Shown: positions 31,120 through 39,979 of the stretch, piece after piece
Layout: each line of letters begins with the position of its first letter
How positions within the stretch are numbered: position 1 is the stretch's first letter
Notes under the pieces: generated by a model
The model's database searches: none
Told to the model about the DNA's origin: nothing
What the model saw: only the letters and a program-made list of their open reading frames with translations
Source of the DNA: Desulfobacterales bacterium
GTDB lineage: Bacteria; Desulfobacterota; Desulfobacteria; Desulfobacterales; Desulfosarcinaceae
DNA length: 64,000 nucleotides
Direction of reading: 5' to 3'
Assembly: GCA_016218685.1 (NCBI GenBank)
Contig: JACRDD010000020.1
Coordinates: 1-64,000, forward strand
Made by a program: the position numbers and the translations under genes

Positions 31120-32547
31120 ATGGGCAAGGCGCTGATCATCGACAGCAACCAGGAGTTGGTCTCCTCCCTTTCAAACCTTCTCAGTTCCATCGGACATACG
31201 GTCTACACGGCCGGCGATCTGACCCAGGGGTGGTCCCAGGCCATGGAGCATGGCGTGGCGGCGGTGGTTTTGGCCTCCCGCCTGCCGGATGGGGATGGCC
31301 TGTCCCTGCTTCCCAAACTGACGCAACTGCCAACCCCGCCCGAGGTGGTGATCCTCGATCGCACCGGCGATATGCAGAGCGCCGAATTCGCATTGGGCAA
31401 TGGGGTGTGGGACTACCTGACAGACTTCCAGGATGTGGAGCCGGTGGCCCTGAGCGTCGATCAAGCCATGCAATACTTAGGGGAAAAGACGGCGGCCGTG
31501 CCGCCGGTGAGCGTCCAACGCGAAAGGATCATCGGCGCCAGCCCCAAAATGAGAACTTGCTTCGCCCTCATGGCCGAGGCGGTGGCCAGCAACATCCACG
31601 CGCTGATCGTGGGTGAAAACGGCAGCGGCAAGGAACTCTTCGCCCGGGCGATCCACTCCAACGGCTCCCGGGCCCGGGTGCGCTCCCTGGAACCGGCGAT
31701 GCGCGCCGCCACCCGCAGGGCCGAGAAGAACTTCGTGGTGGCGGATTGCGAGGCGCTGCCCGAGATTTTGGTGGACAGTGTGCTTTTCGGCCAGGCCAAC
31801 GAAGCTTTCAGCGAAGCCGAAAACGCCCAGAACGGCCTGATCGCCCAGGCCCACGGCGGCACCCTCTTCCTGGATGAAGTCGGCCAGTTGCCACTGTCGA
31901 CCCAGAAGGTGTTGTCACGGGTCTTAAGGGAGCGCTGCTACCGGCCCGTGGGCAGCCGGGACGCCTATGAGAGCAATTTTCGAATGATCGCCGCCACCAG
32001 CCGGGATCTGGATCAACTGACGGCCGAAGGCGGCTTCAGCGCAGAGTTGCTCGACCTGCTGCGCGACGGCCTGATTCTGGAGCTGCCGCCCCTGCGCGCG
32101 CGCGCCGAAGACATCCAGGAGCTGATCCGCCATCACACGCACCGTTTGTGCAAAATTTACCATATCGCGCCCAAGGAGTTCTCCGCCGAGCTGCTCGACA
32201 CCTTGTGCGCATACCCCTGGCCGGGCAACGTCCGCGAGCTGATCCAGGCCATCGATGCCATGCTGGCCATGGCCGGCGACGAAATGACCTTGCATGCCAA
32301 GCACCTGCCCCCCCATTTGCGCATCCAGGTCGTGTGCCGCCAGTTGCAGGAACCCAGGGTCAATGTGATTCCCAAACAGTCGGCCGCCGCGTTGCCCGAT
32401 TTCAAAACCTTTCAGATGGAGGCCGAGCGCCGGTATCTGGAAGAGCTGCTGGGGCTCACGGGCCGCAACATCTCCCGCGCCTGCGCGATTTCGGGAATCT
32501 CCCGCCCGCGCCTGGGCGAGATGATCGCCAAATACAATTTGAAGTAG
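31120..32547 (+). CDS. Sigma54-type AAA+ transcriptional regulator with degenerate receiver domain
   Basis: Walker A GENGSGKELFARAIH, GGTLFLDEVGQLPLSTQ, Fis-like HTH NISRACAISGISRPRLGEMI; start at MGKALI within ORF 31066..32547. Confidence 0.85.
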   Translation: MGKALIIDSNQELVSSLSNLLSSIGHTVYTAGDLTQGWSQAMEHGVAAVVLASRLPDGDGLSLLPKLTQLPTPPEVVILDRTGDMQSAEFALGNGVWDYLTDFQDVEPVALSVDQAMQYLGEKTAAVPPVSVQRERIIGASPKMRTCFALMAEAVASNIHALIVGENGSGKELFARAIHSNGSRARVRSLEPAMRAATRRAEKNFVVADCEALPEILVDSVLFGQANEAFSEAENAQNGLIAQAHGGTLFLDEVGQLPLSTQKVLSRVLRERCYRPVGSRDAYESNFRMIAATSRDLDQLTAEGGFSAELLDLLRDGLILELPPLRARAEDIQELIRHHTHRLCKIYHIAPKEFSAELLDTLCAYPWPGNVRELIQAIDAMLAMAGDEMTLHAKHLPPHLRIQVVCRQLQEPRVNVIPKQSAAALPDFKTFQMEAERRYLEELLGLTGRNISRACAISGISRPRLGEMIAKYNLK

Positions 32548-32570
32548 ATGCATATTTGGAAAGCCCGCAA

Positions 32571-32963
32571 ATGATCCTTTTCTACGCCGCCGAAAAAGAT
32601 CGCATCGCCACGACCCTGGAAGGTGTCGTGGCCCAACGCATGCCCCAACGCCACCTGGTGCATTGCCGTTCCCTGGCGCAGTTGGACAAGCGCCTGCGCC
32701 GGCCGAGCCACAACGTGGAGATCCTGCTGCTCTATATCGCCAATGCCATCGAGATCCGTCATCTTTCCGCCATGCGGCCGCTGCTGGCGGATATGAAGCT
32801 GGTGCTGGTGCTGCCCGACCGCAATGCCGACATCATCGCCTGGGCCCACAAGTTGAGCCCCCGCTTTATCGCCTATGCCGATGATGGGTTGGAGCAGGCT
32901 GGCGCGGTCATGGAAAAAATGCTGCTGGCCCAGAAGGTGGTGGCCCTGCGTGCAGCCCGCTGA
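32571..32963 (+). CDS. Hypothetical protein, possibly receiver-like fold
   Basis: 130 aa ORF immediately downstream of the regulator; alternating beta/alpha pattern. Confidence 0.55.
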   Translation: MILFYAAEKDRIATTLEGVVAQRMPQRHLVHCRSLAQLDKRLRRPSHNVEILLLYIANAIEIRHLSAMRPLLADMKLVLVLPDRNADIIAWAHKLSPRFIAYADDGLEQAGAVMEKMLLAQKVVALRAAR

Positions 32964-32975
32964 AGGTAAGACGCC

Positions 32976-33473
32976 ATGCAATTTCCAAAAACGATACTGA
33001 TTTTGCTTCTTCCGCTGCTGGCCGGCGCGCTGCTTGCGGGTCAGACCCAGGCCCAAGGACAGATTCAGCTCCGCAACATCATCGAGATGGAGGTGGAGAG
33101 TGTCAATGCGGCCGGGCAAAAGGAAACCTACCGCATTCCGGTGGAGACGGCCGAACCCGGCACGCGCCTGATTTACAGCATTCATTATAAAAATGCCGGA
33201 TCGGAACAAGCGGTAAACGCGGTGATCACCACGCCCTTGCCCGCCAAGGTTATTTATCAGGAAGGTTCGGCCCAGGGTACGGGCACCAGCATCACCTTCT
33301 CCATCGACGGCGGCCGGACCTACCATCCGCCCGCGCAGCTCCTCATCAAGGACGCATCCGGGCGAAAGTTTCCGGCCCAGCCCAGCGACTACACCCACAT
33401 TCGCTGGCAGTTCGAAAATCCTCTGGCTCCGGGCGCCACAGGCCTGGTGAGTTACCGGGCGATTCTAAAGTAG
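32976..33473 (+). CDS. Secreted DUF11-like (conserved repeat domain) protein
   Basis: Signal peptide then PGTRLIYSIHYKNAGSEQAVNAVITTPLPAKVIYQEGSAQGTG..YTHIRWQFENPLAPGATGLVSYRAILK. Confidence 0.7.
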   Translation: MQFPKTILILLLPLLAGALLAGQTQAQGQIQLRNIIEMEVESVNAAGQKETYRIPVETAEPGTRLIYSIHYKNAGSEQAVNAVITTPLPAKVIYQEGSAQGTGTSITFSIDGGRTYHPPAQLLIKDASGRKFPAQPSDYTHIRWQFENPLAPGATGLVSYRAILK

Positions 33474-33488
33474 TCAAAAATACTTCCT

Positions 33489-34283
33489 TTATTTCGCCAC
33501 CCGATACTGGGCAATCTGCCTTGAGATGGCGATCAGCTCTCCGCTTTCATCCCAGATCTGCCCATCTTCTTCCATCAACCCGCAGGTGATGAAGCGCGTG
33601 CGGAAGATGCACTTGAGCCACTGGCCGGCCGGCTTTTTGCGGATATTGACCGACATCTCGATGGTGGGCACCCAGGCCGCCAGGCCCTGGCTGGCATACA
33701 CCGGCGGCGGGAAGCAATCGGCGACGAGCAGCAATGCCACGGCATCGTAGGGCCGGTCGGCTTTGAAGCGCGCCCAGCCCTTATGCTCCGATTTTTGCGC
33801 CAGACGGCCGCGCATCCAGCCGGCACAGGCCGGGTCCAGGCGCACATCCATATGATCGAACAGGGTAAAGCCGGGCATCTGGGGGATCGGCACGCATGCA
33901 TTGAGCGGCGCCACGGTTGGTGCTTGCCCTTCCTGGCGATGGAGCATACAGGCCATCTGCTCGGGGATAAAGGTGCCCCAGGATCGCAAACGCTCGCGCC
34001 CGCCCTGGTAGAGATGCGCTTCCAGGCGCTCGAACTGCGACGAGGCCGCAACCCGCTCCAACTGCACCCGACCCTCGGCCGGGTCGCACCGGGAGATGAA
34101 GGTCGTGCTGACGATGGCAATGGCTTTCTTCTCGCTGGCCCGCAACATGGCGTTGGCCATGAGGGCCATCAGATAGCCGCCGTTGGGCAGACCGTTGATC
34201 GACCAGTTGGGGGTGACGCGCACCCCCAGGCTCAAAGCGTCATCCAGGGCATGGTTGGCGATATCTTCATCGAATTGGTGCAT
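33489..34283 (-). CDS. Thioesterase family protein (TesB-like double hotdog)
   Basis: MHQFDEDIANHALDDALSLGVRVTPNWSINGLPNGGYLMALMANAML; C-terminal second hotdog; start at MHQF. Confidence 0.75.
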   Translation of the reverse strand: MHQFDEDIANHALDDALSLGVRVTPNWSINGLPNGGYLMALMANAMLRASEKKAIAIVSTTFISRCDPAEGRVQLERVAASSQFERLEAHLYQGGRERLRSWGTFIPEQMACMLHRQEGQAPTVAPLNACVPIPQMPGFTLFDHMDVRLDPACAGWMRGRLAQKSEHKGWARFKADRPYDAVALLLVADCFPPPVYASQGLAAWVPTIEMSVNIRKKPAGQWLKCIFRTRFITCGLMEEDGQIWDESGELIAISRQIAQYRVAK

Positions 34284-34415
34284 ACCGGCTTTCTTTCGCA
34301 GATGGGTTGGGCTTTGGTTCAAAATATTGTAAGGACAATAGATGGCCCCATGGAACGTGTCAAGCGTCCCGGGGGCCACTTGATTTCCAATTTTTATCCA
34401 CGATTAGGAGACGTT

Positions 34416-34742
34416 ATGTTTTCATCCAGCGGCGCCGGTCCCCGGCGAAGGGTATTGGACGGCATCGATATGACCCCTTTGGCCTGGGGAGCGAAGAGCA
34501 TTCTGGTGCGTTTCGATCTTCAGCAGGGCAGCGCCATCCCCTCCCATCACCATCCCCATGAACAGACCGGCATGCTGGTCTCGGGCCGGCTGCGCCTGAC
34601 CATCGGTGCCGAAACCGTGGAGGCCGTTGCCGGCGCCAGTTGGTCCATTCCCGGGGATGTGCCCCACGCCGCGGAAGCCCTGTCCGACTGCGTGGCCGTG
34701 GAACTCTTCACGCCCCTGCGAGAAGATTACTTACCGAAATGA
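34416..34742 (+). CDS. Cupin domain protein
   Basis: SIPSHHHPHEQTGMLVSGRLRLTIGAET..SIPGDVPHAAEAL-type cupin motifs; start at MFSSSG. Confidence 0.82.
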   Translation: MFSSSGAGPRRRVLDGIDMTPLAWGAKSILVRFDLQQGSAIPSHHHPHEQTGMLVSGRLRLTIGAETVEAVAGASWSIPGDVPHAAEALSDCVAVELFTPLREDYLPK

Positions 34743-34960
34743 AGCGGCCACGGGTGCGCAATTTTCGTACCCCCAGTGCGATCTATTGGGCACCGGCAAT
34801 CGCACCCCAAAAACCGGTTGAGCTGATATTTACCATAATTTCAGGCATATTGTTTTTGGCACATGCCTTGCTTTTCTATCAAAGAAATCGCCGGCAGGAT
34901 CTCGGAACTTCATAAGGGGGGGGAAGGGAGGCCGGCCGGCGGTTAACTTAGCATCACCCC

Positions 34961-35139
34961 CGTCGGATCTTCGTTTCCGGTTCACCCCAATTTTCCGGAA
35001 AGCACGCGCGGTCCGACGTTTCCCCAACCCCGCCGTGGGCGGCGAGCAAGCTCCGTTCTTGGAGGCTCTTCCCGTCCAGATAGCTTCCAGCCCTTCGTGA
35101 CGCCCGGCGCACACCAACCCCCCGTTGGTCGTGCGCCGG
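34961..35139 (-). ncRNA. Candidate structured non-coding element, possibly a 5' fragment of a group II intron
   Basis: Intergenic; nested stems CGTCGGA/TCCGACG and TTTCCGG/CCGGAAA, plus a 15-bp hairpin (one bulge) at 35104-35139 containing minus-strand GTGCGCCGGGCG. Confidence 0.35.
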
Positions 35140-35172
35140 AACTTCCTTTTTCAATGCAGAATTCTTCAACCT

Positions 35173-36366
35173 TCAACTTGCCGCTCGTTCGCCCCAAACC
35201 CCGGCGATCTTGGCACCGCAGAACAGGCAGGCGTCGCCTTTCAGATGATACTGGGGCAACTGGTAGCCGTGGCGCTCGATAAGGAGCCGGCCGCAGGCGT
35301 GGCAGAAGGTGTGATTGCCCGCATGACCGGGCACGTTGCCCAGGTAGACATGGCGCACGCCCTGTGCTCGGGCGATGTCGCGGCAGCGCTCCAGGGTGGA
35401 GACCGGCGTGGCCGCCAGGCGGTCCAGTTTGTACTGGGGGAAAAAGCGCAAAAAATGCAGCGGATGGTCCGGCCCCAGGTTCTCGACGATCCAGCGGCAC
35501 ATGGCCTGGACCATCTGTAAATCGTCCGTGTAACCCGGCACGACCAGGTTGGTGATCTCCAGGTGCACGTTGCGGGCGTGCAGGGTCTTGAGCGTCGCGA
35601 GCACCGGCTCGAGCCGGCCGCCGTTGAGCGTGCGGTAGACCTCGTCGCTGAAGGCCTTGAGGTTGACGTTGGCGCCATCCACCAGGTCGCACAGGTCGTT
35701 CAGGGGCTCGGGGTTGATGTAGCCGTTGGAGATCCACAGGTTCTTGATGCCGGCGGCCTTGGCCGGCCGGGCAATGGCGGTCATGTACTCGATAAAGGTA
35801 ATCGGCTCGGAGTAGGTGTAGGCGATGGCCCGGCAACCCTCCTTGCCCGCTGCGGCCACGGCCGTTTCGGGGGCCAGGGGTTCATGCCGCACCTGTTCGG
35901 GAGTAAATTGGGAGATCTCCCAGTTCTGGCAGTTGAGGCAACGAAAATTGCAGCCGGCCGCCGCCAGGGAGTACACCCGGATGCCGGGCATGAAATGGTA
36001 GAGCGGCTTTTTCTCCACCGGATCGATGTGCACGGCGCTGGGATTGCCGAAGGCCAGGCTGTAGAGCGTGCCGTCCAGGTTGACCTTGGAGCGGCAGACG
36101 CTGCGGTCTCCGGGCGAGAGCAGGCAGCGGTGGGGGCAGACGCCGCACACCACGCGGCCGTCGCCCATCTTTTCGTAGCGGTAGGCCTCGTGGGACCAGG
36201 GCCAGAGCTGTTCGGGGGCATCTCCTTTGAAAACGCGGCCCCGGATCTCCTCGGGCGCCTTTGCTTCCGAGCCCCGGCCAAAGGGCCAGAACGCCTGGGC
36301 CGAGGCGGTGCAGCCCAGCCAGGCGGCACTGCCGGCGATGAAGGTGCGTCGATCCATGGCCGCCAT
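35173..36366 (-). CDS. amrS: AmmeMemoRadiSam system radical SAM enzyme, with Tat-like leader
   Basis: CX3CX2C motif AAGCNFRCLNCQNWEISQ; N-terminus MDRRTFIAGSAAWLGCTASAQA; next to MEMO1/AMMECR1 gene. Confidence 0.9.
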   Translation of the reverse strand: MAAMDRRTFIAGSAAWLGCTASAQAFWPFGRGSEAKAPEEIRGRVFKGDAPEQLWPWSHEAYRYEKMGDGRVVCGVCPHRCLLSPGDRSVCRSKVNLDGTLYSLAFGNPSAVHIDPVEKKPLYHFMPGIRVYSLAAAGCNFRCLNCQNWEISQFTPEQVRHEPLAPETAVAAAGKEGCRAIAYTYSEPITFIEYMTAIARPAKAAGIKNLWISNGYINPEPLNDLCDLVDGANVNLKAFSDEVYRTLNGGRLEPVLATLKTLHARNVHLEITNLVVPGYTDDLQMVQAMCRWIVENLGPDHPLHFLRFFPQYKLDRLAATPVSTLERCRDIARAQGVRHVYLGNVPGHAGNHTFCHACGRLLIERHGYQLPQYHLKGDACLFCGAKIAGVWGERAAS

Positions 36367-36367
36367 C

Positions 36368-38500
36368 TCATCCTCCTCCGGTCGTCAGCGACCGGCGCAT
36401 CAGCAATATGCTCACGGTTTTGGCGGCAATCAACACCGCGAGCGTGCCGCTCAGCCCGAGATAGGGAATCAGCAGCGTGCTGGTCAGCAGCGCGCCGCAG
36501 GCGCCGCCGATCAGATCCACGGAAAAGATGCGCGCCGCGGCCCGGTTGTCGTCTCCCAGCCGGGCCAGGGCCAGCGGGATCTGAAACCCGCAAGCCATGG
36601 CCAGGACAAAACCGGCGGCGTAGTAAAATCCGGACGGCAGCCGTTCGCCGCCCCAGTGCAGGCAGGCCATCAGCGCCGCCAGCACAAGCACGATGGCGGC
36701 GTCGGCAGCCATCAGCCCGGCGGCCGCGGCCCGGTAGCGGCTGCCCAGCCAGGCGCCGGGCAGCAATCCGGCCAGGGTAGCGGTCACCAGCATGCCGATC
36801 TGGCCGTAGATATAGCCCAGGAAGATCTGGAAGGCGAAAATCAGCGCGATCTGGCCGCCCATGGCCACCAGGCCGGTGGAGAACAGCGTATACTCCTCGC
36901 GCCGCAGGCGCAAGCCGTATAGGATCAAGGCTACGGACAAGAGCAGCATAAGGCCGTAAGGCGAGGCATCGAACTTGGTGAACCACTGCTCCCAGGCCAC
37001 CCGCATCAGGTAGGGTCGCGTGTCGCGGTTGAGCGGCGCCGAGACCTCGATATGCCGCTCCAGGGCCTGGATGCGCTCGGGGGTCACGTCGCCCTGGAAA
37101 TAAGGCCCCACCACCTGGGTGGAGATGCCCAGGCGCGCCAGCCGCTGGGGAATGTCCAGGGATAAAGGCGTCTGGCGGCACAAGAAGAAGATGCGCTCAC
37201 CGGGCAGCAGTTGCACATGGCGGAAGTGGCGCCGGGCCGTGGCGTGCAGGCAGGAGATCTTGCGTTGCTGGGGCGTCGTAAGATAATTGGCGGCCCCCTC
37301 CACATGGAAGCCGAAGATGCCCCCGGGCGTCAGGTGTTCGGCCGCCAGTTGGAAGAAGCGTTCGGTGTAAAAGCGGTTGAGCTGGAAGGTGTCGGGCTCG
37401 GGCAGGTTGAGCAAGATGGCGTCATACTTCTGGGCATCGCGCCGCAGCCACTCCCGGCCGTCGGCGATGACGGGCTGGAGCCCCGCCACCTGGCGGCTCA
37501 AGCCATACGCGGTCATCAGACGCGCCACGGCCGGGTCCAGTTCCACATAGGTGATGCCGGCCGGCCGGTATTTGGCAATCTCCTCCAGGACCCCGCCCTG
37601 GGCCGAGATCAGCAGCACTTGGCCGACCCGCGCCAACTGGCTGAGCGGGTAGTGCACGATCTGTTCGGCCAGGGAGGGGTCCTGGGTGCCGGACCAGGGC
37701 CGACCGTCGGCAAACAAGGTCATCTGCTCCTGGTCCTGGTGGACGGTGAGCCGGGCGTAGCGCGACTCTTCGTAATGCAACAGGCGGCCCACCGAAGGTC
37801 GCAGCAAGGCGCGCTCGCCGCTCATGCCCAGCAGCAACAGTGCAAGGACGGCCGCGGCGCCTATCCATCCCCGCCGGCCGGCCAGGCGCGCCGTGGCCCC
37901 CAGGAGCGCCAGAGCGCCGGCCAGCAAGGCTTGCATGGGGGTCAGCCAGTGCACCAGCACGAAGGTGAACAGCGCACCGCCGGCGATGTCCCCCAGGTTG
38001 TCCGCCAGGTAGATACGCGTGCCGCCGTAGGCCGGCACTTGCCGCCGCAGCACAAAGAGGCTGTAGGGCAGCACATAGCCCACCAGCAAGCCGTAGGGCG
38101 CCATGGTCAGCAGGGTGAAGGCGAAAATCGGATAGAAGCCCACCGAAAGGCCGAGGCCGAACACGAGCGGCCGCAGCAACCGGATGGCGGCCAGTTGAAG
38201 AGGGCCAAGGGCGGCCAGGAGCAAAGAGAGCCAAACCAGTCGGCCCGGGGCGGCCCGTTTGGCCCCAAGGGCCAGGCGGCTGCCCACGCCGCCCAGCACC
38301 AGCCAGTTGAACAGCACCAGGGCGATGGTGACTTCATTGCCCTGGAACTGGGCCATGTATTCGCGGATCAGAAGCAGTTGGGTCACCACCGAGGCGATGC
38401 CGGTGGCTACCACCAGATGCACGATGCGGCGTTCAGTGGGGTTCTTCAAAGTATTGCACTTGATAGGTCTGCACCTCCAATTGGCCCTTGCGCCAGGCAT
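36368..38500 (-). CDS. Polytopic membrane protein with spermidine-synthase-like Rossmann domain
   Basis: TM segments flanking VLLISAQGGVLEEIAKYRPAGITYVELDPAVARLM..DGREWLRRDAQKYDAILLNLPEPDT; true start may be an internal TTG near 38449. Confidence 0.8.
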   Translation of the reverse strand: MPGARANWRCRPIKCNTLKNPTERRIVHLVVATGIASVVTQLLLIREYMAQFQGNEVTIALVLFNWLVLGGVGSRLALGAKRAAPGRLVWLSLLLAALGPLQLAAIRLLRPLVFGLGLSVGFYPIFAFTLLTMAPYGLLVGYVLPYSLFVLRRQVPAYGGTRIYLADNLGDIAGGALFTFVLVHWLTPMQALLAGALALLGATARLAGRRGWIGAAAVLALLLLGMSGERALLRPSVGRLLHYEESRYARLTVHQDQEQMTLFADGRPWSGTQDPSLAEQIVHYPLSQLARVGQVLLISAQGGVLEEIAKYRPAGITYVELDPAVARLMTAYGLSRQVAGLQPVIADGREWLRRDAQKYDAILLNLPEPDTFQLNRFYTERFFQLAAEHLTPGGIFGFHVEGAANYLTTPQQRKISCLHATARRHFRHVQLLPGERIFFLCRQTPLSLDIPQRLARLGISTQVVGPYFQGDVTPERIQALERHIEVSAPLNRDTRPYLMRVAWEQWFTKFDASPYGLMLLLSVALILYGLRLRREEYTLFSTGLVAMGGQIALIFAFQIFLGYIYGQIGMLVTATLAGLLPGAWLGSRYRAAAAGLMAADAAIVLVLAALMACLHWGGERLPSGFYYAAGFVLAMACGFQIPLALARLGDDNRAAARIFSVDLIGGACGALLTSTLLIPYLGLSGTLAVLIAAKTVSILLMRRSLTTGGG

Positions 38501-39899
38501 CCGCAGACAAGCCGGCCTTCAAACACAAGTGCGAGAGGAAGGCCTCGGGCTTGGGCAACTGTTCCCACACCTGGGGCAGGAAGGTGGCGCTGGCGTACCC
38601 TTTGCGCAGGATGACGCCATCCAGGTTGGGCCGCAGCTTGGCGATCAGGTCATCCGCGCCATCATAGCGCAAGGGCTGGGGCTCGGTGAGCACGCTCACC
38701 TCGATGGTCACCCGACTCAGCTCCTCGGCCGTCAGCGGCCCAAAACGCGGGTCGTGAAAGGCGGCATTGAGCGCATGGGTGCGCACCCCCTCCACCAGCG
38801 GTTCGCGTCCGGTCAGCGTGCCGATGCAGCCGCGCAGGTCGCCGCGGATTTTAAGGGTCACGAAGGTCCCGCAAGGTGCCTGCAGGGCTGGATCGGCGGG
38901 TGACCCGGCGTTGGGGATTCCTTCGGCCGGACGTCCGAAGTGCTCGTTGAGGGTGTTGCGGGCCACGTACAACAGCACGCGGCCTTGCTCCGGGGTCAGG
39001 GTAGATGGTTTGGGCGGCATGGCGTTTTCTCCAAAAAAGGCAATGGCCGCGTAACCCACCACGGCCGAGCGGTCGCCGGCGGTATCGCCGCTGTTGGCAT
39101 AGTGCAGCAGCACCGGATGCCAGTGGCGACTGCGCGCCAGGTAGAGCAGCACGGCCAGGGGGTAGCGGCCGCAGGCGCGATTCTCTTCTTTCTCCAGCAG
39201 CGCGGCATCCAGGCGCAACAGGGCTGCGATGGTTTCGCGGTCCCTGGCCATGGCGGGATCGTAGGACAAATAGTGCGAAAGGTCGCTGCTGACCGCCACC
39301 AGCGTGCTCTCATCCAATAAAGAGGCCACGGCCCGCCCCACCCTTTCGGGGTCGCAGCGGCCCACCACCAGCGGCACCAGGGTCATGCCCGGAAGATCGG
39401 TTTGCAAAAAGGGCAGTACCACTTCCAGGCTGTGCTCGCTGCGGTCCGATTCCGGGATTGAACGGAAGAGCGCCGTGTCGGCCCCCAACTGCCGGGCATC
39501 GCCATGCAGCGGTACGGTTCCCAGGGGGGTGGCGTACCCCTCCACGCCGCTCACGGCAACATTCGTGAAGCCCACCTGATGATCGGGACCCATGAGGATC
39601 ACTTTGCTCAGACCGCTGCCGGCCAGCACCCGGTGGGCGTGGGCCGCGGTGAGGCCGGAGTATATGTAGCCGGCGTGGGGCAGGATCAGGGCGCGCAGAG
39701 GGCCGGGAGGGGCCGTCCAAGGCGTCTGGGCGGCCCGGGTGGTCAGCGCGGCGATGGTCTGCTTCAGTTCATCAGGATCACTGGGGTAGAATTTGCCGGC
39801 CCACGCGGCCGGGCGCACATCGACGGCCGCGGCGGCGGTCGCCCAGCAGAGCGTGCAACAGATGAAAAAGAGTCTTAGCGTCGCGCCCATCTTTTTCAC
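38433..39899 (-). CDS. AmmeMemoRadiSam system protein B (MEMO1) fused to protein A (AMMECR1), with signal peptide
   Basis: MKKMGATLRLFFICCTLCWATAAAA leader; MEMO1 LILPHAGYIYSGLTAAHAH, MGPDHQVGF, VSSDLSHYLSYD; AMMECR1 KIRGDLRGCIGTLTGREPL. Confidence 0.92.
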   Translation of the reverse strand: MKKMGATLRLFFICCTLCWATAAAAVDVRPAAWAGKFYPSDPDELKQTIAALTTRAAQTPWTAPPGPLRALILPHAGYIYSGLTAAHAHRVLAGSGLSKVILMGPDHQVGFTNVAVSGVEGYATPLGTVPLHGDARQLGADTALFRSIPESDRSEHSLEVVLPFLQTDLPGMTLVPLVVGRCDPERVGRAVASLLDESTLVAVSSDLSHYLSYDPAMARDRETIAALLRLDAALLEKEENRACGRYPLAVLLYLARSRHWHPVLLHYANSGDTAGDRSAVVGYAAIAFFGENAMPPKPSTLTPEQGRVLLYVARNTLNEHFGRPAEGIPNAGSPADPALQAPCGTFVTLKIRGDLRGCIGTLTGREPLVEGVRTHALNAAFHDPRFGPLTAEELSRVTIEVSVLTEPQPLRYDGADDLIAKLRPNLDGVILRKGYASATFLPQVWEQLPKPEAFLSHLCLKAGLSADAWRKGQLEVQTYQVQYFEEPH

Positions 39900-39979
39900 C
39901 CCGGATACGCGCGTTTCTGTTTCGAAGGCAGCTTCATCTTAAAACGGCCGGCAGCGGGAAAACAAGCCTTAACAGCCGT

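Noticed and set aside
34640-35117. Short ORFs (91, 95, 71 aa) in the 34.7-35.2 kb gap
   Set aside because: Mutually overlapping on both strands, basic/low-complexity, and coincide with the nested stem structure; more likely non-coding.
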